Below, one piece after another: positions 7,379-16,440 of a stretch of 37,890 nt of DNA. Source of the stretch: a virus; the IMG/VR virus record IMGVR_UViG_3300024927_000003, positions 1 to 37,890 of that record; one strand, written 5' to 3'. Each line of letters begins with the position of its first letter. Positions within the stretch are counted from its first letter, which is position 1. The notes beneath the pieces are model-generated. The model was not told where the DNA came from. It ran no database searches and saw nothing but the letters and a program-made list of their open reading frames with translations. The position numbers were made by a program, and so were the translations under genes.

Positions 7379-8067
7379 TTACTTCAGACATTCAAAAAGC
7401 AAATTCAGGTGTTTTGATCGAGCTTTTCGAGCTTGACCTTAATACCATTGGCATTGATGAACATTATTATTTTCATAACGGTGTGAATGTTCTTTTAGGT
7501 GATGTTGTGTTTAATGGCATTACTTATACCAGGCTGCCGATTGATGCTGAAGGTTTTGAGCGGAATGGTAATGGTAAACAGGCTAGGCCAACGTTGCGTG
7601 TTGCTAACGTGGATGGTTTGATTGGTGGCTTGTCTCGTGAGAATGATGATTTGGTGCGCGTTAAATTTATTCGCCGTCGCACTTTCTTAAAATACCTTGA
7701 TGCGGTGAATTTTGAGGGTGGTGTAAACCCTAGTGCAGACCCTAATGCTGCCTTGGATGAAGAGGTTTATTTCATCGACCGCAAAGCCAATGAAAATAAA
7801 GTAATGGTGGAGTGGGAGCTTGCCAGTGCTTTAGATCTTGAAGGCGCCGTGTTGCCACGCCGCCAATGTATTCAAAACGTTTGCACCTGGGCTTATCGCT
7901 CAGCTGAGTGTAGTTATGCTGGCGGTGCTGTGGCTGATAAAAGCGATAACCCTACTGCTGATTTGTCGCTTGATGATTGCGGTAAAAGATTGCGCTCATG
8001 CCGTTTACGTTTTGGTAACAATCCACTGCCTTATGGCGGTTTCCCTGCGATTAAGTTGATTAGATAG
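7375..8067 (+). CDS. Minor tail protein L-like (Fe-S tail tip protein)
   Basis: 230 residues, tail-tip hub protein. The C-terminal third has a cysteine set, CIQNVC (about residues 163-168), CSYAG (about 179), DDC and RSC (about 202 and 208), matching the cysteine-rich domain that holds a [4Fe-4S] cluster in lambda gpL. The N-terminal part (SGVLIELFELDL...HYYFHNGVN) is the usual L-family opening. Overlaps M by 4 bases; K follows after 2 bases. Confidence 0.9.
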   Translation: MITSDIQKANSGVLIELFELDLNTIGIDEHYYFHNGVNVLLGDVVFNGITYTRLPIDAEGFERNGNGKQARPTLRVANVDGLIGGLSRENDDLVRVKFIRRRTFLKYLDAVNFEGGVNPSADPNAALDEEVYFIDRKANENKVMVEWELASALDLEGAVLPRRQCIQNVCTWAYRSAECSYAGGAVADKSDNPTADLSLDDCGKRLRSCRLRFGNNPLPYGGFPAIKLIR

Positions 8068-8069
8068 CC

Positions 8070-8777
8070 ATGACGATTGCAGACCATATTTTAGAAGCAG
8101 TAAAAGCACACGTGGCAAGCTCACCAAGGCGTGAAGTTTGTGGATTGGTGGTAAGTCATCGCCGTAAGCAAATGTACTTGCCATGCACCAACGTTGCGCC
8201 TCGTGATAGTGATTTTGCGATTGATCCTGCTGAGTATGCAGATGCTTGCGACAAGTACAAGGTTGTTTGCGTGGTGCATTCTCATATCAATGTTAACCCT
8301 GCGCCTAGCCAAGCTGATTTGATTGAGATAGAGCGTCATCATCTGCCATATTTGATTATGAATTACCCGTTGCATACCTGGACATATACAGAGCCTAGTG
8401 GCTATGTTGCGCCTTATGTGGGCCGTCATTTTGTGCATGGCATTACTGATTGCTATGCCATCTGGCGTGATTACTACAAGCGCGAGCTTGGTATTGAAAT
8501 GATTGATTACCCACGTGATGTGGAGTGGTGGAATAAAGGCGATAACCTTTACCTAGACAACTATCAAGCTGCTGGCTTTGTGGAGGTGGATAGCCCCCAG
8601 CTGCACGACATTATCTTGATGCAAGTGGCTAGCCAAGTGCCTAATCATTGCGCTGTGTATGTGGCTGATAACTTGATTTTGCACCATGTGTTTGGCAAGG
8701 CCTCAAGCCGTGATGTGTATGGCGGCTATTGGAGAAAAATCACTTCAAAAATATTGAGGCATCAATCTCTATGTTAA
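8070..8777 (+). CDS. Tail assembly protein K-like: JAMM peptidase plus NlpC/P60 domain
   Basis: 235 residues with two enzymatic domains. Residues 1-115 are a Mov34/JAMM metalloprotease: Glu22 in REVCGL, then the zinc motif HSHINVNPAPSQAD with His70, His72, Ser80 and Asp83, intact. Residues 120-230 are NlpC/P60: the cysteine in GITDCYAIWRDYY (Cys128) and histidine in PNHCAVYV (His193). In lambda gpK this pair is needed for tail-tip assembly and probably for local cell-wall cutting during infection. It overlaps the start of the I gene. Confidence 0.9.
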   Translation: MTIADHILEAVKAHVASSPRREVCGLVVSHRRKQMYLPCTNVAPRDSDFAIDPAEYADACDKYKVVCVVHSHINVNPAPSQADLIEIERHHLPYLIMNYPLHTWTYTEPSGYVAPYVGRHFVHGITDCYAIWRDYYKRELGIEMIDYPRDVEWWNKGDNLYLDNYQAAGFVEVDSPQLHDIILMQVASQVPNHCAVYVADNLILHHVFGKASSRDVYGGYWRKITSKILRHQSLC

Positions 8778-9361
8778 CTGTGATTCTTTACGGGTTTTTA
8801 GCCGATAGATACGGCAGAGTGCATCAGCTCAATGCAAGAACACCAGCTGAGGTGATTCGTGCTTTCTGTGCCAATTATGCAGATTTTAAAGATGCCATTA
8901 TTCAAGATGGGCAGGCTTATTACAAAGTGTTAGCCGGTGGTGATAACCGATCAAGCGAAGACAAATTGCACGTTGGTACATCTAAGACAATCAAGATTGT
9001 GCCAATTGTGTCTGGTAGTGGCGGTTTAGGTAAGGCTTTGCTAGGTGCTGCCTTAATTGGTGCATCTTTCTACTTACCTGGTACTACTTACTTAAGCGCC
9101 ATGAGCTCGTTCTCGTATAGTTTGTCTGGCATTGCTTCAGGGATTGGCTTTTCTTTATTGCTTGGTGGCGTTTCTCAAATGTTGTTTGCACCGCCAAAGG
9201 CACAAAAGAACGCTGGTGAGCGTGCAGAAAATATTCCTAATACTTCATTTTCAGGTGCGGTAAATGTCACTGGCCAAGGTAACCCAGTGCCTGTGGCATA
9301 TGGCAAGATGGGTGTTGGCTCTCAAGTTGTTTCTGTTGGATTTAGCGTGGCGCAACTATGA
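8771..9361 (+). CDS. Tail assembly protein I-like
   Basis: 196 residues from ATG 8771 (MLTVILYGFLADRYGR), which overlaps the K stop by seven bases with TGAGG upstream; the longer frame from 8729 has no ribosome site and would run into K. It has a beta-grasp-like N-terminal half (residues 1-75) followed by a glycine-rich hydrophobic hairpin (about 85-145) and a C-terminal GAVNVTGQGNPVPVAYGKM, the signature of the lambda gpI family. It helps assemble the tip complex without staying in the virion in lambda. Confidence 0.88.
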   Translation: MLTVILYGFLADRYGRVHQLNARTPAEVIRAFCANYADFKDAIIQDGQAYYKVLAGGDNRSSEDKLHVGTSKTIKIVPIVSGSGGLGKALLGAALIGASFYLPGTTYLSAMSSFSYSLSGIASGIGFSLLLGGVSQMLFAPPKAQKNAGERAENIPNTSFSGAVNVTGQGNPVPVAYGKMGVGSQVVSVGFSVAQL

Positions 9362-12300
9362 CTGAAATCATTAAAGGAAATGGTGGCGGTGGTGGTAAAG
9401 GCGGTGGTGGCAGCGGTAGAGTTGCTGTTGAAGCGCCTGATACGCTTAAATCTGCTCAGTACGCCAATATCATTGATGTGATCAGTGAGGGTGAGATTGA
9501 AGGCTTGGTGGATGGATTAAAATCAATCTACCTTGATGATACGCCACTACAAAACGCTGACGGCACATTCAACTTTACTGGTGTGACTGTATCAACACGC
9601 ACTGGCACTCAATCGCAAGAATATATTCCTGGCTTCTCTGCTGCAGAGTCTGAGGGGCCTGTTGGCGTGCAGATTAAGCAGGCTTCAAGTGTTGTTCGCT
9701 CAATTACTAATTCTAATAATACTGCTGTGCGCGTCACGCTGTCTGTACCTCAGTTAAGCCAACAAGATACAACTAATGGTGATATTAATGGCACTTCGGT
9801 TGAAGTGGCTATTGATGTGCAAACCGATGGTGGTGGTTTTGTGCCTCAGCCATTACGCAAAACATTCCAATCTGGCAGTTTTGCATATGGAGCTGACTTT
9901 GTTAGTAATGGTGTTGTATCTGATAAGTTTAATATCACTGTTAATTGGGTTGGTCAGCTTATTGGAGGAAATCAAAGTTTATCTTTAGTGCTCCAATATA
10001 GAGCGGTTGGTGCTGTTGATTGGATTACCCACGCAAATTATTCATTCTCTGGTAATGGGTCATCGGACGTTGTTAACGGAAATTATAGTCCAGGCTCATT
10101 TTCCTCTCCAACTGGGTCTCGCACTTTTTCACTTGCTTTGGCGAGTGGCTTGTATCAGTTCAGAGTGCTTAAAACAGGTGGCAGTGCTATCGCCTATACC
10201 TACATGACATTTGACCCTCATGTTGTTTCTGGCATTCAATACGGTGGTTCTGTCTCTATCGGCTACGCAGAGCTGTATGCGCCTGCTTACACAGACGTAA
10301 TATCAGGGAAGACAACCTCTAAATACCAGCGTGCTTATTACGTGCCATTGCCAGAGGGTAACGAATGGGATGTTCGGGTGCGTAGAATCACGCCAGACAG
10401 CACAACGATTGCGCTTCAAAACAATACGATGTGGGATAGCTACACAGAGATTATTGATGCAAAACTGACTTATCCAAATACGGCATTAGTGGCTTTGCAG
10501 ATTGATTCTAGTCAGTTCAATAGTATTCCTGTGCGGCGGTATGAAATTAAAGGTATTAAAGTCAAGCTGCCAACTAACTATAACCCATTGACCCGTGAAT
10601 ATACCGGCACTTGGGATGGTACGTTTACGGTTGCTTGGACAGATAACCCTGCGTGGATTTTTTACGATATCGTTACCAACAATCGTTATGGACTCGGTGA
10701 TTTAATCGGCGAAGACATGATTGATAAATGGGGTTTGTACGCCATTGGCAAGTATTGTGATGAGTTTGTAGATGATGGTTTTGGTGGCTCAGAGCCTCGT
10801 TTTACCTGCAATCTTTATTTGCAAACACGCGAACAAGCGTACCAGGTACTTACTAACATTGCCTCTATCTTTAGGGCCATGGTGTATTGGGCATCTGGCT
10901 CCGTATATGTTTCTCAAGATGCGCCACAGGATGTGTCGCAAATTTTCAGCCCATCCAATGTGGTGGATGGTGTATTTAACTATTCAGGTTCAAGTGTAAA
11001 AGTACGTCACACCGTTGTATTGGTGACTTGGATTGACCCACTAGATAACTATTTACCAAAAATTGAGTATGTGTCTGACAACGATGCAATCTCTCGCTTT
11101 GGTGTAGTGCAAACCGATATTGTGGCAGCTGGCTGCACCTCCCGTGGGCAAGCGCACCGCTTGGGTAAGATGTTGCTGACTACCGAGCAGGAAGAGGTAG
11201 AAACGGTATCGTTTAAAGCTGGCTTAGATTCAGTCTTTATTCAATCAGGTAGCTTGATTCAAACCACAGATCCAGTGCGTGCAGGTAAGCGCATGGGTGG
11301 CCGCTTGGTTGCTGCAAGCACAAGCCAAGTGACGATTGATGCTGCCATTACTATTGAGGCAGGCAAGACTTACCAAATTTCATGCTGCTTAGCTAATGGT
11401 GAGATTGAAACCAAAGCTATTACTAATGCAGCCGGATCACATACCGTGATTGAGGTAGAGAGTGACTTTACTAGCGCCCCTCAAAATTACTCAATGTGGG
11501 TAGTGGCTGCTAGTGATTTAGTGCCTGAAACTTGGCGTGTGGTTTCTATTGCTGAGGTAGATAAAACGCAACTTGAGATTGTTGCGCTAGCTTACCGTGC
11601 TGATAAGTATGCAGCGGTAGAGCGGGGGTTAGTTTTAGAGCCATTGCAAACAAGTGCTATTAATGCTGGCCAGCCAACTGCGCCATCTAATTTAAATGTA
11701 GTGGAATCTTTATATCTGGTCGGATTAAGCGTGATTGGGGTGAGTGTTACGGTGAGTTGGGATCTAGTGCCGGCAGCATCTACTTATGTGCTGACATATC
11801 AGCTGGCTAATCAGAACCCTATCACGATTGATAACATCCGTACTAATAGTATAGACATTAAGCCTCTGGTAGAGGGGGATTACACCTTTACCGTTTATGC
11901 CGTAAATAATCTAGGTCGTCGCTCTCAGGGTAGCCAAACAGTTGCCACTATCTATGGGAAAACTACACCGCCGGTTAATGTTAATTCATTCAGCATTATT
12001 AAGAGTTCAGGGTTAGCGCTGGCATCTTGGTCTCTACATGCGGATTTAGATGTTCAGGTAGGTGGCAATATCGTGATTAGGCATAGCCCATTAGTATCAG
12101 GCGCTACTTGGGTTGATGGTGTAATTCTTGAAGCTTTCTCAGGGAATGCAGTAAGCGGATTGTTGCCATTGATGACAGGCACTTATATGGCTAAGGCCAT
12201 TGACTCAACTGGTAATTGGTCTGAAAGCGAAGTTTCATTTATAGCAACAGAAGGGATGGTCACAGGCTTTTCTACAGTGGCCACATCAACACAACACCCT

Positions 12301-12795
12301 GTATTTGGTGGTGCCAAAACAGATGTGTCACTGGTTGCAGGGTCGATTCAATTGTCAGCTGCTACGCTAATTGACGACATATTAACCAATATTGATGATT
12401 TGGGTTTGATAGATTTTGTGGGGGGCATTGTGGCTGATGGATCGTATGAATTTAATGCGGTTATGGATCTGGCCTCAGTTGCAACTTATAGGTTTGAGTC
12501 TGCGATAACTGCATTCAGTTTTGATACTGCTGAGTATATTGATAGTCGTACCGACAATGTTGATAGCTGGGGTTTGATGGACGGCTCAACCATTAATGAT
12601 TGTGACGCAACATTGTATGCCTCTACTACCAATGATAACCCGCTTGGCTCTCCGGTTTGGAGTGCATACACACCATTTTTTGTGGCTGATTTTACATGCA
12701 GGGCAGCTAGATTCAAGCTTGATTTAGCGAGTGGAAATATCAGTCATAACATATCAATTTCGGCACTTAGTGTTGTTGCTAAGGTGCCAGTTTAA
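9358..12795 (+). CDS. Tip attachment protein J / central tail fibre (host specificity)
   Basis: 1145 residues; trimeric tail-tip protein that recognises the receptor. After a glycine-rich leader (residues 9-20) comes the conserved AQYANIIDVISEGEIEGLVDG opening of the J family. A beta-rich insert at about 155-290 interrupts the hub domains. The core at about 330-640 includes SKYQRAYYVPLP and TWDGTFTVAWTDNPAWI...YGLGDLI, as in lambda J. Residues about 769-865 and 872-960 are fibronectin type III-like repeats. The last 180 residues are a separate beta domain likely contacting the receptor. It overlaps I by 4 bases (ATGA). Confidence 0.92.
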   Translation: MTEIIKGNGGGGGKGGGGSGRVAVEAPDTLKSAQYANIIDVISEGEIEGLVDGLKSIYLDDTPLQNADGTFNFTGVTVSTRTGTQSQEYIPGFSAAESEGPVGVQIKQASSVVRSITNSNNTAVRVTLSVPQLSQQDTTNGDINGTSVEVAIDVQTDGGGFVPQPLRKTFQSGSFAYGADFVSNGVVSDKFNITVNWVGQLIGGNQSLSLVLQYRAVGAVDWITHANYSFSGNGSSDVVNGNYSPGSFSSPTGSRTFSLALASGLYQFRVLKTGGSAIAYTYMTFDPHVVSGIQYGGSVSIGYAELYAPAYTDVISGKTTSKYQRAYYVPLPEGNEWDVRVRRITPDSTTIALQNNTMWDSYTEIIDAKLTYPNTALVALQIDSSQFNSIPVRRYEIKGIKVKLPTNYNPLTREYTGTWDGTFTVAWTDNPAWIFYDIVTNNRYGLGDLIGEDMIDKWGLYAIGKYCDEFVDDGFGGSEPRFTCNLYLQTREQAYQVLTNIASIFRAMVYWASGSVYVSQDAPQDVSQIFSPSNVVDGVFNYSGSSVKVRHTVVLVTWIDPLDNYLPKIEYVSDNDAISRFGVVQTDIVAAGCTSRGQAHRLGKMLLTTEQEEVETVSFKAGLDSVFIQSGSLIQTTDPVRAGKRMGGRLVAASTSQVTIDAAITIEAGKTYQISCCLANGEIETKAITNAAGSHTVIEVESDFTSAPQNYSMWVVAASDLVPETWRVVSIAEVDKTQLEIVALAYRADKYAAVERGLVLEPLQTSAINAGQPTAPSNLNVVESLYLVGLSVIGVSVTVSWDLVPAASTYVLTYQLANQNPITIDNIRTNSIDIKPLVEGDYTFTVYAVNNLGRRSQGSQTVATIYGKTTPPVNVNSFSIIKSSGLALASWSLHADLDVQVGGNIVIRHSPLVSGATWVDGVILEAFSGNAVSGLLPLMTGTYMAKAIDSTGNWSESEVSFIATEGMVTGFSTVATSTQHPVFGGAKTDVSLVAGSIQLSAATLIDDILTNIDDLGLIDFVGGIVADGSYEFNAVMDLASVATYRFESAITAFSFDTAEYIDSRTDNVDSWGLMDGSTINDCDATLYASTTNDNPLGSPVWSAYTPFFVADFTCRAARFKLDLASGNISHNISISALSVVAKVPV

Positions 12796-12804
12796 GGAGC
12801 GAAG

Positions 12805-13029
12805 ATGGGAAAAAAAAATACAACAATCGATTTGATCTCGGTAGCTGATTTAGATGATAAAAACATCTATCAAGGCTTAAAGAATATTCCAAAGTCTGAG
12901 TTAACAGCCAGTCATGTTTTGGTGCCGTCAGATTGTGATTTGGCAATAGGTGGTTACCAATGGGATGAGGATAAAAAAACGTTTATGCCTACTTTGGCAT
13001 ACATACAACAACAATTAAGTAAGGGCTAG
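12805..13029 (+). CDS. Hypothetical protein in fibre module (74 aa)
   Basis: 74 residues, start 9 bases after the J stop with GGAGCGAAG as ribosome site. Soluble, acidic, with IDLISVADLDDKNIYQGL and GGYQWDEDKKTFMPTLAYIQQQL. Short proteins of this kind often sit between J and the accessory fibre in related phages, but I cannot name the family. The next gene starts 3 bases after its stop. Confidence 0.68.
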   Translation: MGKKNTTIDLISVADLDDKNIYQGLKNIPKSELTASHVLVPSDCDLAIGGYQWDEDKKTFMPTLAYIQQQLSKG

Positions 13030-13032
13030 GTT

Positions 13033-14364
13033 ATGTCACAACATGCAATGACTTTAAGCAATCAGCCTGGTGCATCATTTAGGACTGATCTCAATAACGC
13101 AATCGCGGCTTTAGTAAGCAATAGTTCAGGCGCAACATCTCCAGCGGTAACTTTTGCCTATATGACTTGGGCAGATACTACTTCTGGCTTAATGAAGCAA
13201 CGTAATGCAGCAAATAGTGCATGGATTGAAAAAGGGGACTTGGCGTCTGCTGACTGGGGGTTTTTAAAGAAATCAAACCCAATAGTTACGGGGTTGTTAA
13301 CTCTTGATGACGGTGCCGATATTGCCTCTGCTTCAACGGTAGATTTAACCGCTGCTACTGGCAACACTGTACGCATTACAGGTACAACAGCCATCACAGC
13401 ATTCACAATGACAGCTGGTCAGCAAATGGAGTTGATTGCCGTTGGTGCGCTGCCTTTAACTTATAACGCTACCACAATGAATATCAATGGCGGTGTTAGC
13501 TACACTTGTGCTGCTGGTGATAGGTTAAGTGTCACTAAAGATGGTGCTGGTGTGGTTAGAGTTAATGTTACTAAGCAAGATGGCACTTCTGTATCTGGTG
13601 GAGCAGCAGCAAGTAAGCTATCTGACCTAGACGCAACGGTTGCTGGTAATGATTTAACTATCACAGTAAATGCTGGCGCCTGGGATTTTAGGTCAACCAC
13701 ATTAACTGACGGTACGCCAGTATCGAGAACTTTAGCATCCCCTGTCAGTTTGGTCGTTCCGAATGGTGCAACATTGGGGGTGGGGAATGGGGTTTCTGGC
13801 AGATTTGTGGTTGGACTTATCGATAACTCAGGGGTTTTGGAACCTTTCGTTATCAATATTGCTGGAGGTAATCAGTTAGATGAAACTAATTTAATCACGA
13901 CAACTACTATAAGCACTGCCGCAGACAGTAATAACGTAGCTTATTCAACTACCGGAAGAGCAAGTAAAGCGTACAGAATCATCGGATTTCTTGATATAAC
14001 TGAAGCTACAGCAGGTGTTTATGCGTCAGCCCCAACATTAGTGCAACCTTGCGGCGGTCAAGCGTTAGCTTCATTATCAAGTTTAGGTTATGGTCAGACT
14101 TTGCAAAATGTAACTGGTAGCAGGGCTAGAGCAACCACATACTACAATACAACAGGCAAGCCTATTTTTGTTGCTGTCAACTATACATTAGGTGCGGCAG
14201 GTGTATCTAATGCAACGGTAAACGGAGGTAGTTTCAATGGTAGTGGGTATTCATCTGCAGGTTCTTCAGTGGCTTCTGTGTTTTTTTTAGTACCTGTGGG
14301 AGGTGGATATTCTTCAGATTCAAGCGGAAGTCCAACAATAAATACGTGGTTTGAGCTACGTTAA
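13033..14364 (+). CDS. Accessory tail fibre protein
   Basis: 443 residues. The N-terminal 75 residues (NQPGASFRTDLNNAIAALV...AYMTWADTTSGLMKQRN) match the virion-attachment domain found on many siphovirus side-fibre or tip proteins. The middle (about 95-180) is a 'DGADIASASTVDLTAATGN' beta segment common in phage fibres. The C-terminal part is Gly/Ser/Thr-rich beta structure with no recognised enzyme motif, probably the host-facing end. Follows J and the 74-residue protein in one operon. Confidence 0.82.
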   Translation: MSQHAMTLSNQPGASFRTDLNNAIAALVSNSSGATSPAVTFAYMTWADTTSGLMKQRNAANSAWIEKGDLASADWGFLKKSNPIVTGLLTLDDGADIASASTVDLTAATGNTVRITGTTAITAFTMTAGQQMELIAVGALPLTYNATTMNINGGVSYTCAAGDRLSVTKDGAGVVRVNVTKQDGTSVSGGAAASKLSDLDATVAGNDLTITVNAGAWDFRSTTLTDGTPVSRTLASPVSLVVPNGATLGVGNGVSGRFVVGLIDNSGVLEPFVINIAGGNQLDETNLITTTTISTAADSNNVAYSTTGRASKAYRIIGFLDITEATAGVYASAPTLVQPCGGQALASLSSLGYGQTLQNVTGSRARATTYYNTTGKPIFVAVNYTLGAAGVSNATVNGGSFNGSGYSSAGSSVASVFFLVPVGGGYSSDSSGSPTINTWFELR

Positions 14365-14372
14365 GGATAAAC

Positions 14373-14750
14373 ATGACAATATATATAACCCCAAACAACC
14401 AACTTCATGATGATGCAGAGGGCTTTGCATTAACTCTACCATCTTGGCCTCAAGATGCTCGTATAGCTACTCAAGAGGAAATTGATGCAATTTTAAATCC
14501 TCAAGAAACCCCTGAGCAAACTCTGGCTAGACTGAAAGCATTAAAGCAAAGTGAAATTGACCAGCTAGAAGCTACGCTATTCATGACAAGAGGTGAACGT
14601 GAGGCGTGGTTGATTCAGATGGAAACGATTGCAACTCAACAATCTGTTAGTTTAGAAGTGTTATATCAAGCCAATCCGTTCTACAAGAAACTAAAAGACT
14701 GTGATGATGCGGTAACTGCATTACGTGCTGAACTGAAAGCAATTGTATGA
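14373..14750 (+). CDS. Probable tail fibre assembly protein
   Basis: 125 residues. N-terminal beta part (MTIYITPNNQLHDDAEGFA), a PSWPQDA turn, then a helical domain (ETPEQTLARLKALKQSEID...MTRGEREAWL) of the type found in tail-fibre assembly chaperones. Starts 8 bases after the fibre stop with AAGGATAAAC as ribosome site; overlaps the next gene by 4 bases (ATGA). Role inferred from architecture and position. Confidence 0.65.
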   Translation: MTIYITPNNQLHDDAEGFALTLPSWPQDARIATQEEIDAILNPQETPEQTLARLKALKQSEIDQLEATLFMTRGEREAWLIQMETIATQQSVSLEVLYQANPFYKKLKDCDDAVTALRAELKAIV

Positions 14751-15079
14751 AGTTGCTCTATATCCTAATTACTGACCTATACGTATTTTTCATCATGTAC
14801 GTTGCAAGCATGGGCATGATTCGAGCGCATGCCGAAAACAAGCTTAATGGTGTGTTATGGGTGCTTTGCTTACCGTTCGTGGCGATAAGCGTTGTGATTG
14901 ACTTCATCAACAACATGACAGTGTTCACCGTATTGTTTGCAGAATTTCCAAAAGAGCTGTTAGTGACTGCAAGGCTAAAGCGGCATGTGAATGAGAGTAC
15001 GTTCAGAGGGCGGTTGGCTCGGTGGTTTGGAGATGTGCTTTTAAATCCATTTGACCATACAGGCAACCATCTTGATTAG
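14747..15079 (+). CDS. Small membrane protein between fibre and lysis genes
   Basis: 110 residues with two likely membrane helices (about 4-24 and 36-58) and a basic cytoplasmic end containing FPKELLVTARLKRHVNE. Related small membrane proteins with the 'PKELLVTxRLKRH' block occur just before lysis genes in other betaproteobacterial phages (memory, unverified). ATGA overlap with the preceding gene. Possible lysis regulator or host-envelope modifier; function unknown. Confidence 0.65.
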   Translation: MKLLYILITDLYVFFIMYVASMGMIRAHAENKLNGVLWVLCLPFVAISVVIDFINNMTVFTVLFAEFPKELLVTARLKRHVNESTFRGRLARWFGDVLLNPFDHTGNHLD

Positions 15080-15308
15080 CTTAATCATTTTGGTTCTTGT
15101 GGCAGTTGGGATCAGTACATTTCTTCTGCTTGCGATGTTTGGCCTGTTTGTCATCATCAGCCTATTCAAATCAAAGCGCTTGCCCATGGACACAAGCAAC
15201 AGAATTAACCATATTAGGTTGCTGTGGTTTGTGTTGACCAGGCCAGAGCTGTTTGTGAATAGCTTTGATTGGCTGCGTCATGATGAGCTGGACAATATAA
15301 AAAAATAA
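15051..15308 (+). CDS. Small membrane protein, possible non-ATG start
   Basis: Up to 85 residues, one long or two short hydrophobic helices at about residues 8-40 (ISLIILVLVAVG...LLAMFGLFVIISLF) and a basic/aromatic tail. No ATG occurs before the helix: the start is a TTG at 15051 or 15072, both overlapping the upstream gene, so translation is probably coupled. It resembles the previous protein in architecture and is part of the pre-lysis membrane cluster. Start uncertain. Confidence 0.5.
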   Translation: MTIQATILISLIILVLVAVGISTFLLLAMFGLFVIISLFKSKRLPMDTSNRINHIRLLWFVLTRPELFVNSFDWLRHDELDNIKK

Positions 15309-15323
15309 ATAAGAAAGGTAGCC

Positions 15324-15704
15324 ATGTCAGACCCAATTACACACGCAGGTAACTCAGCGCCAATAATCGCAGCGATAGGCGTTGCCATCACCACAGTTTT
15401 TCAGATTCAAGCCATCACATTTTTAATTGCCATTGTCGGGGCAGGGTGTGGTCTTGCATTCAGGCCTGCGCCGCCGGAAGCAAAATCTAAAGTAGACCTA
15501 GCATTACGTTTCTTTGGCAATGCTGGATATGTGCTGATTACTACCGTAGTAACTGCATTTGGCATGTACTGGCTTAAGCAGAAGTTTCCTGATGCTGAGT
15601 ACCCGGTGGCATTCTTTTGCGCGTTGGCATTGATGGTTTACCGTGAGCTGCTTGTTGATCTAGGGGCTAAGTTGATTTCTATTCGATTCCAGAGGATTAA
15701 GTAA
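15324..15704 (+). CDS. Putative holin
   Basis: 126 residues with three predicted membrane segments (about 13-45, 62-82, 93-110), a polar N-terminus (MSDPITHAGNSAP) and a basic end (FQRIK), directly upstream of the endolysin cluster. This fits a phage holin that makes membrane holes and times lysis. AAGAAAGGTAGCC precedes the ATG. The next membrane gene starts at an ATG overlapping this stop (TAATG). Family not recognised; call by topology and position. Confidence 0.65.
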   Translation: MSDPITHAGNSAPIIAAIGVAITTVFQIQAITFLIAIVGAGCGLAFRPAPPEAKSKVDLALRFFGNAGYVLITTVVTAFGMYWLKQKFPDAEYPVAFFCALALMVYRELLVDLGAKLISIRFQRIK

Positions 15705-15976
15705 TGTTAGCGAGTATATGTTTAATTTGTGCAATTTATGTGGGGATAGAGTGTTTTATCGCATTCTACAAGATGGATCGGGGCGATAGGTTTTGCAGGC
15801 TTGCCAAGTACGTGGCAGCGCTTATTTCATCTGCCATTGTTGTTTATTGGTTCTTTAAAGCCCCCAATCAAATCACCATTCCGGTGTTCATCATGATGCT
15901 GGCAATCACTTTGTTTATATGGCCAGTAATGGTTTACAGGTGGCGCGGTGATTATAGAAATAGGATAGGTGACTAA
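15704..15976 (+). CDS. Small membrane protein, possible second holin or antiholin
   Basis: 90 residues with three hydrophobic segments (about 3-20, 36-50, 57-76) and charged loops (KMDRGDRF, RWRGDYRNR). One-base overlaps with the putative holin before it and the endolysin after it imply equimolar, coupled translation, typical of holin/antiholin pairs. No sequence family recognised. Confidence 0.58.
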   Translation: MLASICLICAIYVGIECFIAFYKMDRGDRFCRLAKYVAALISSAIVVYWFFKAPNQITIPVFIMMLAITLFIWPVMVYRWRGDYRNRIGD

Positions 15977-16440
15977 TGAAACCTTTAAAAATTTGTAAGT
16001 TACGCACAGCAGGCTTGGCTAGTGTGAATAGCGCTAAGTTTGGGCTAGTACGTAGAAATGCGGACGGTTCAAAGCGTGCGCACCAGGGCATTGATTTACA
16101 AGCCAACAAGGGCGATATGGTACTTGCGGTTGCTGACGGCACTATCGTTGGCGTAAACATGGGGCATGACGGCTACGGCTACACAGTTACCCATCAGTTT
16201 GAACATAACGGTAAGTCGTTATTTGCATTCTATGCGCACCTTAGCCTAGTAGCTGTAAAAGTAGGTGACAAGATTAATGCAGGCGGCTGGATTGGAAAAA
16301 CTGGCAGCACCGGCAATGCCGCTGGTATGGAAACTATTGCTAAAGGCGGCCACTTGCATTTTGAGATTCGTACCAAACAGGTGTGTGGATTAGGTACGGC
16401 TAACAGATTAGATCCGTTGGAATTTGTGGAGTTAGATTAA
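15976..16440 (+). CDS. Endolysin: M23 zinc endopeptidase
   Basis: 154 residues, a compact peptidoglycan endopeptidase cutting peptide cross-links at lysis. All zinc and catalytic positions of family M23 are visible: His36 and Asp40 in HQGID, His88 in YAHL, and His126/His128 in HLHFE. There is no signal peptide, so a holin is needed for release. Using M23 rather than a muramidase as sole endolysin is less usual in lambda-like phages but known. It overlaps the membrane gene upstream and the spanin downstream by one base each. Confidence 0.9.
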   Translation: MKPLKICKLRTAGLASVNSAKFGLVRRNADGSKRAHQGIDLQANKGDMVLAVADGTIVGVNMGHDGYGYTVTHQFEHNGKSLFAFYAHLSLVAVKVGDKINAGGWIGKTGSTGNAAGMETIAKGGHLHFEIRTKQVCGLGTANRLDPLEFVELD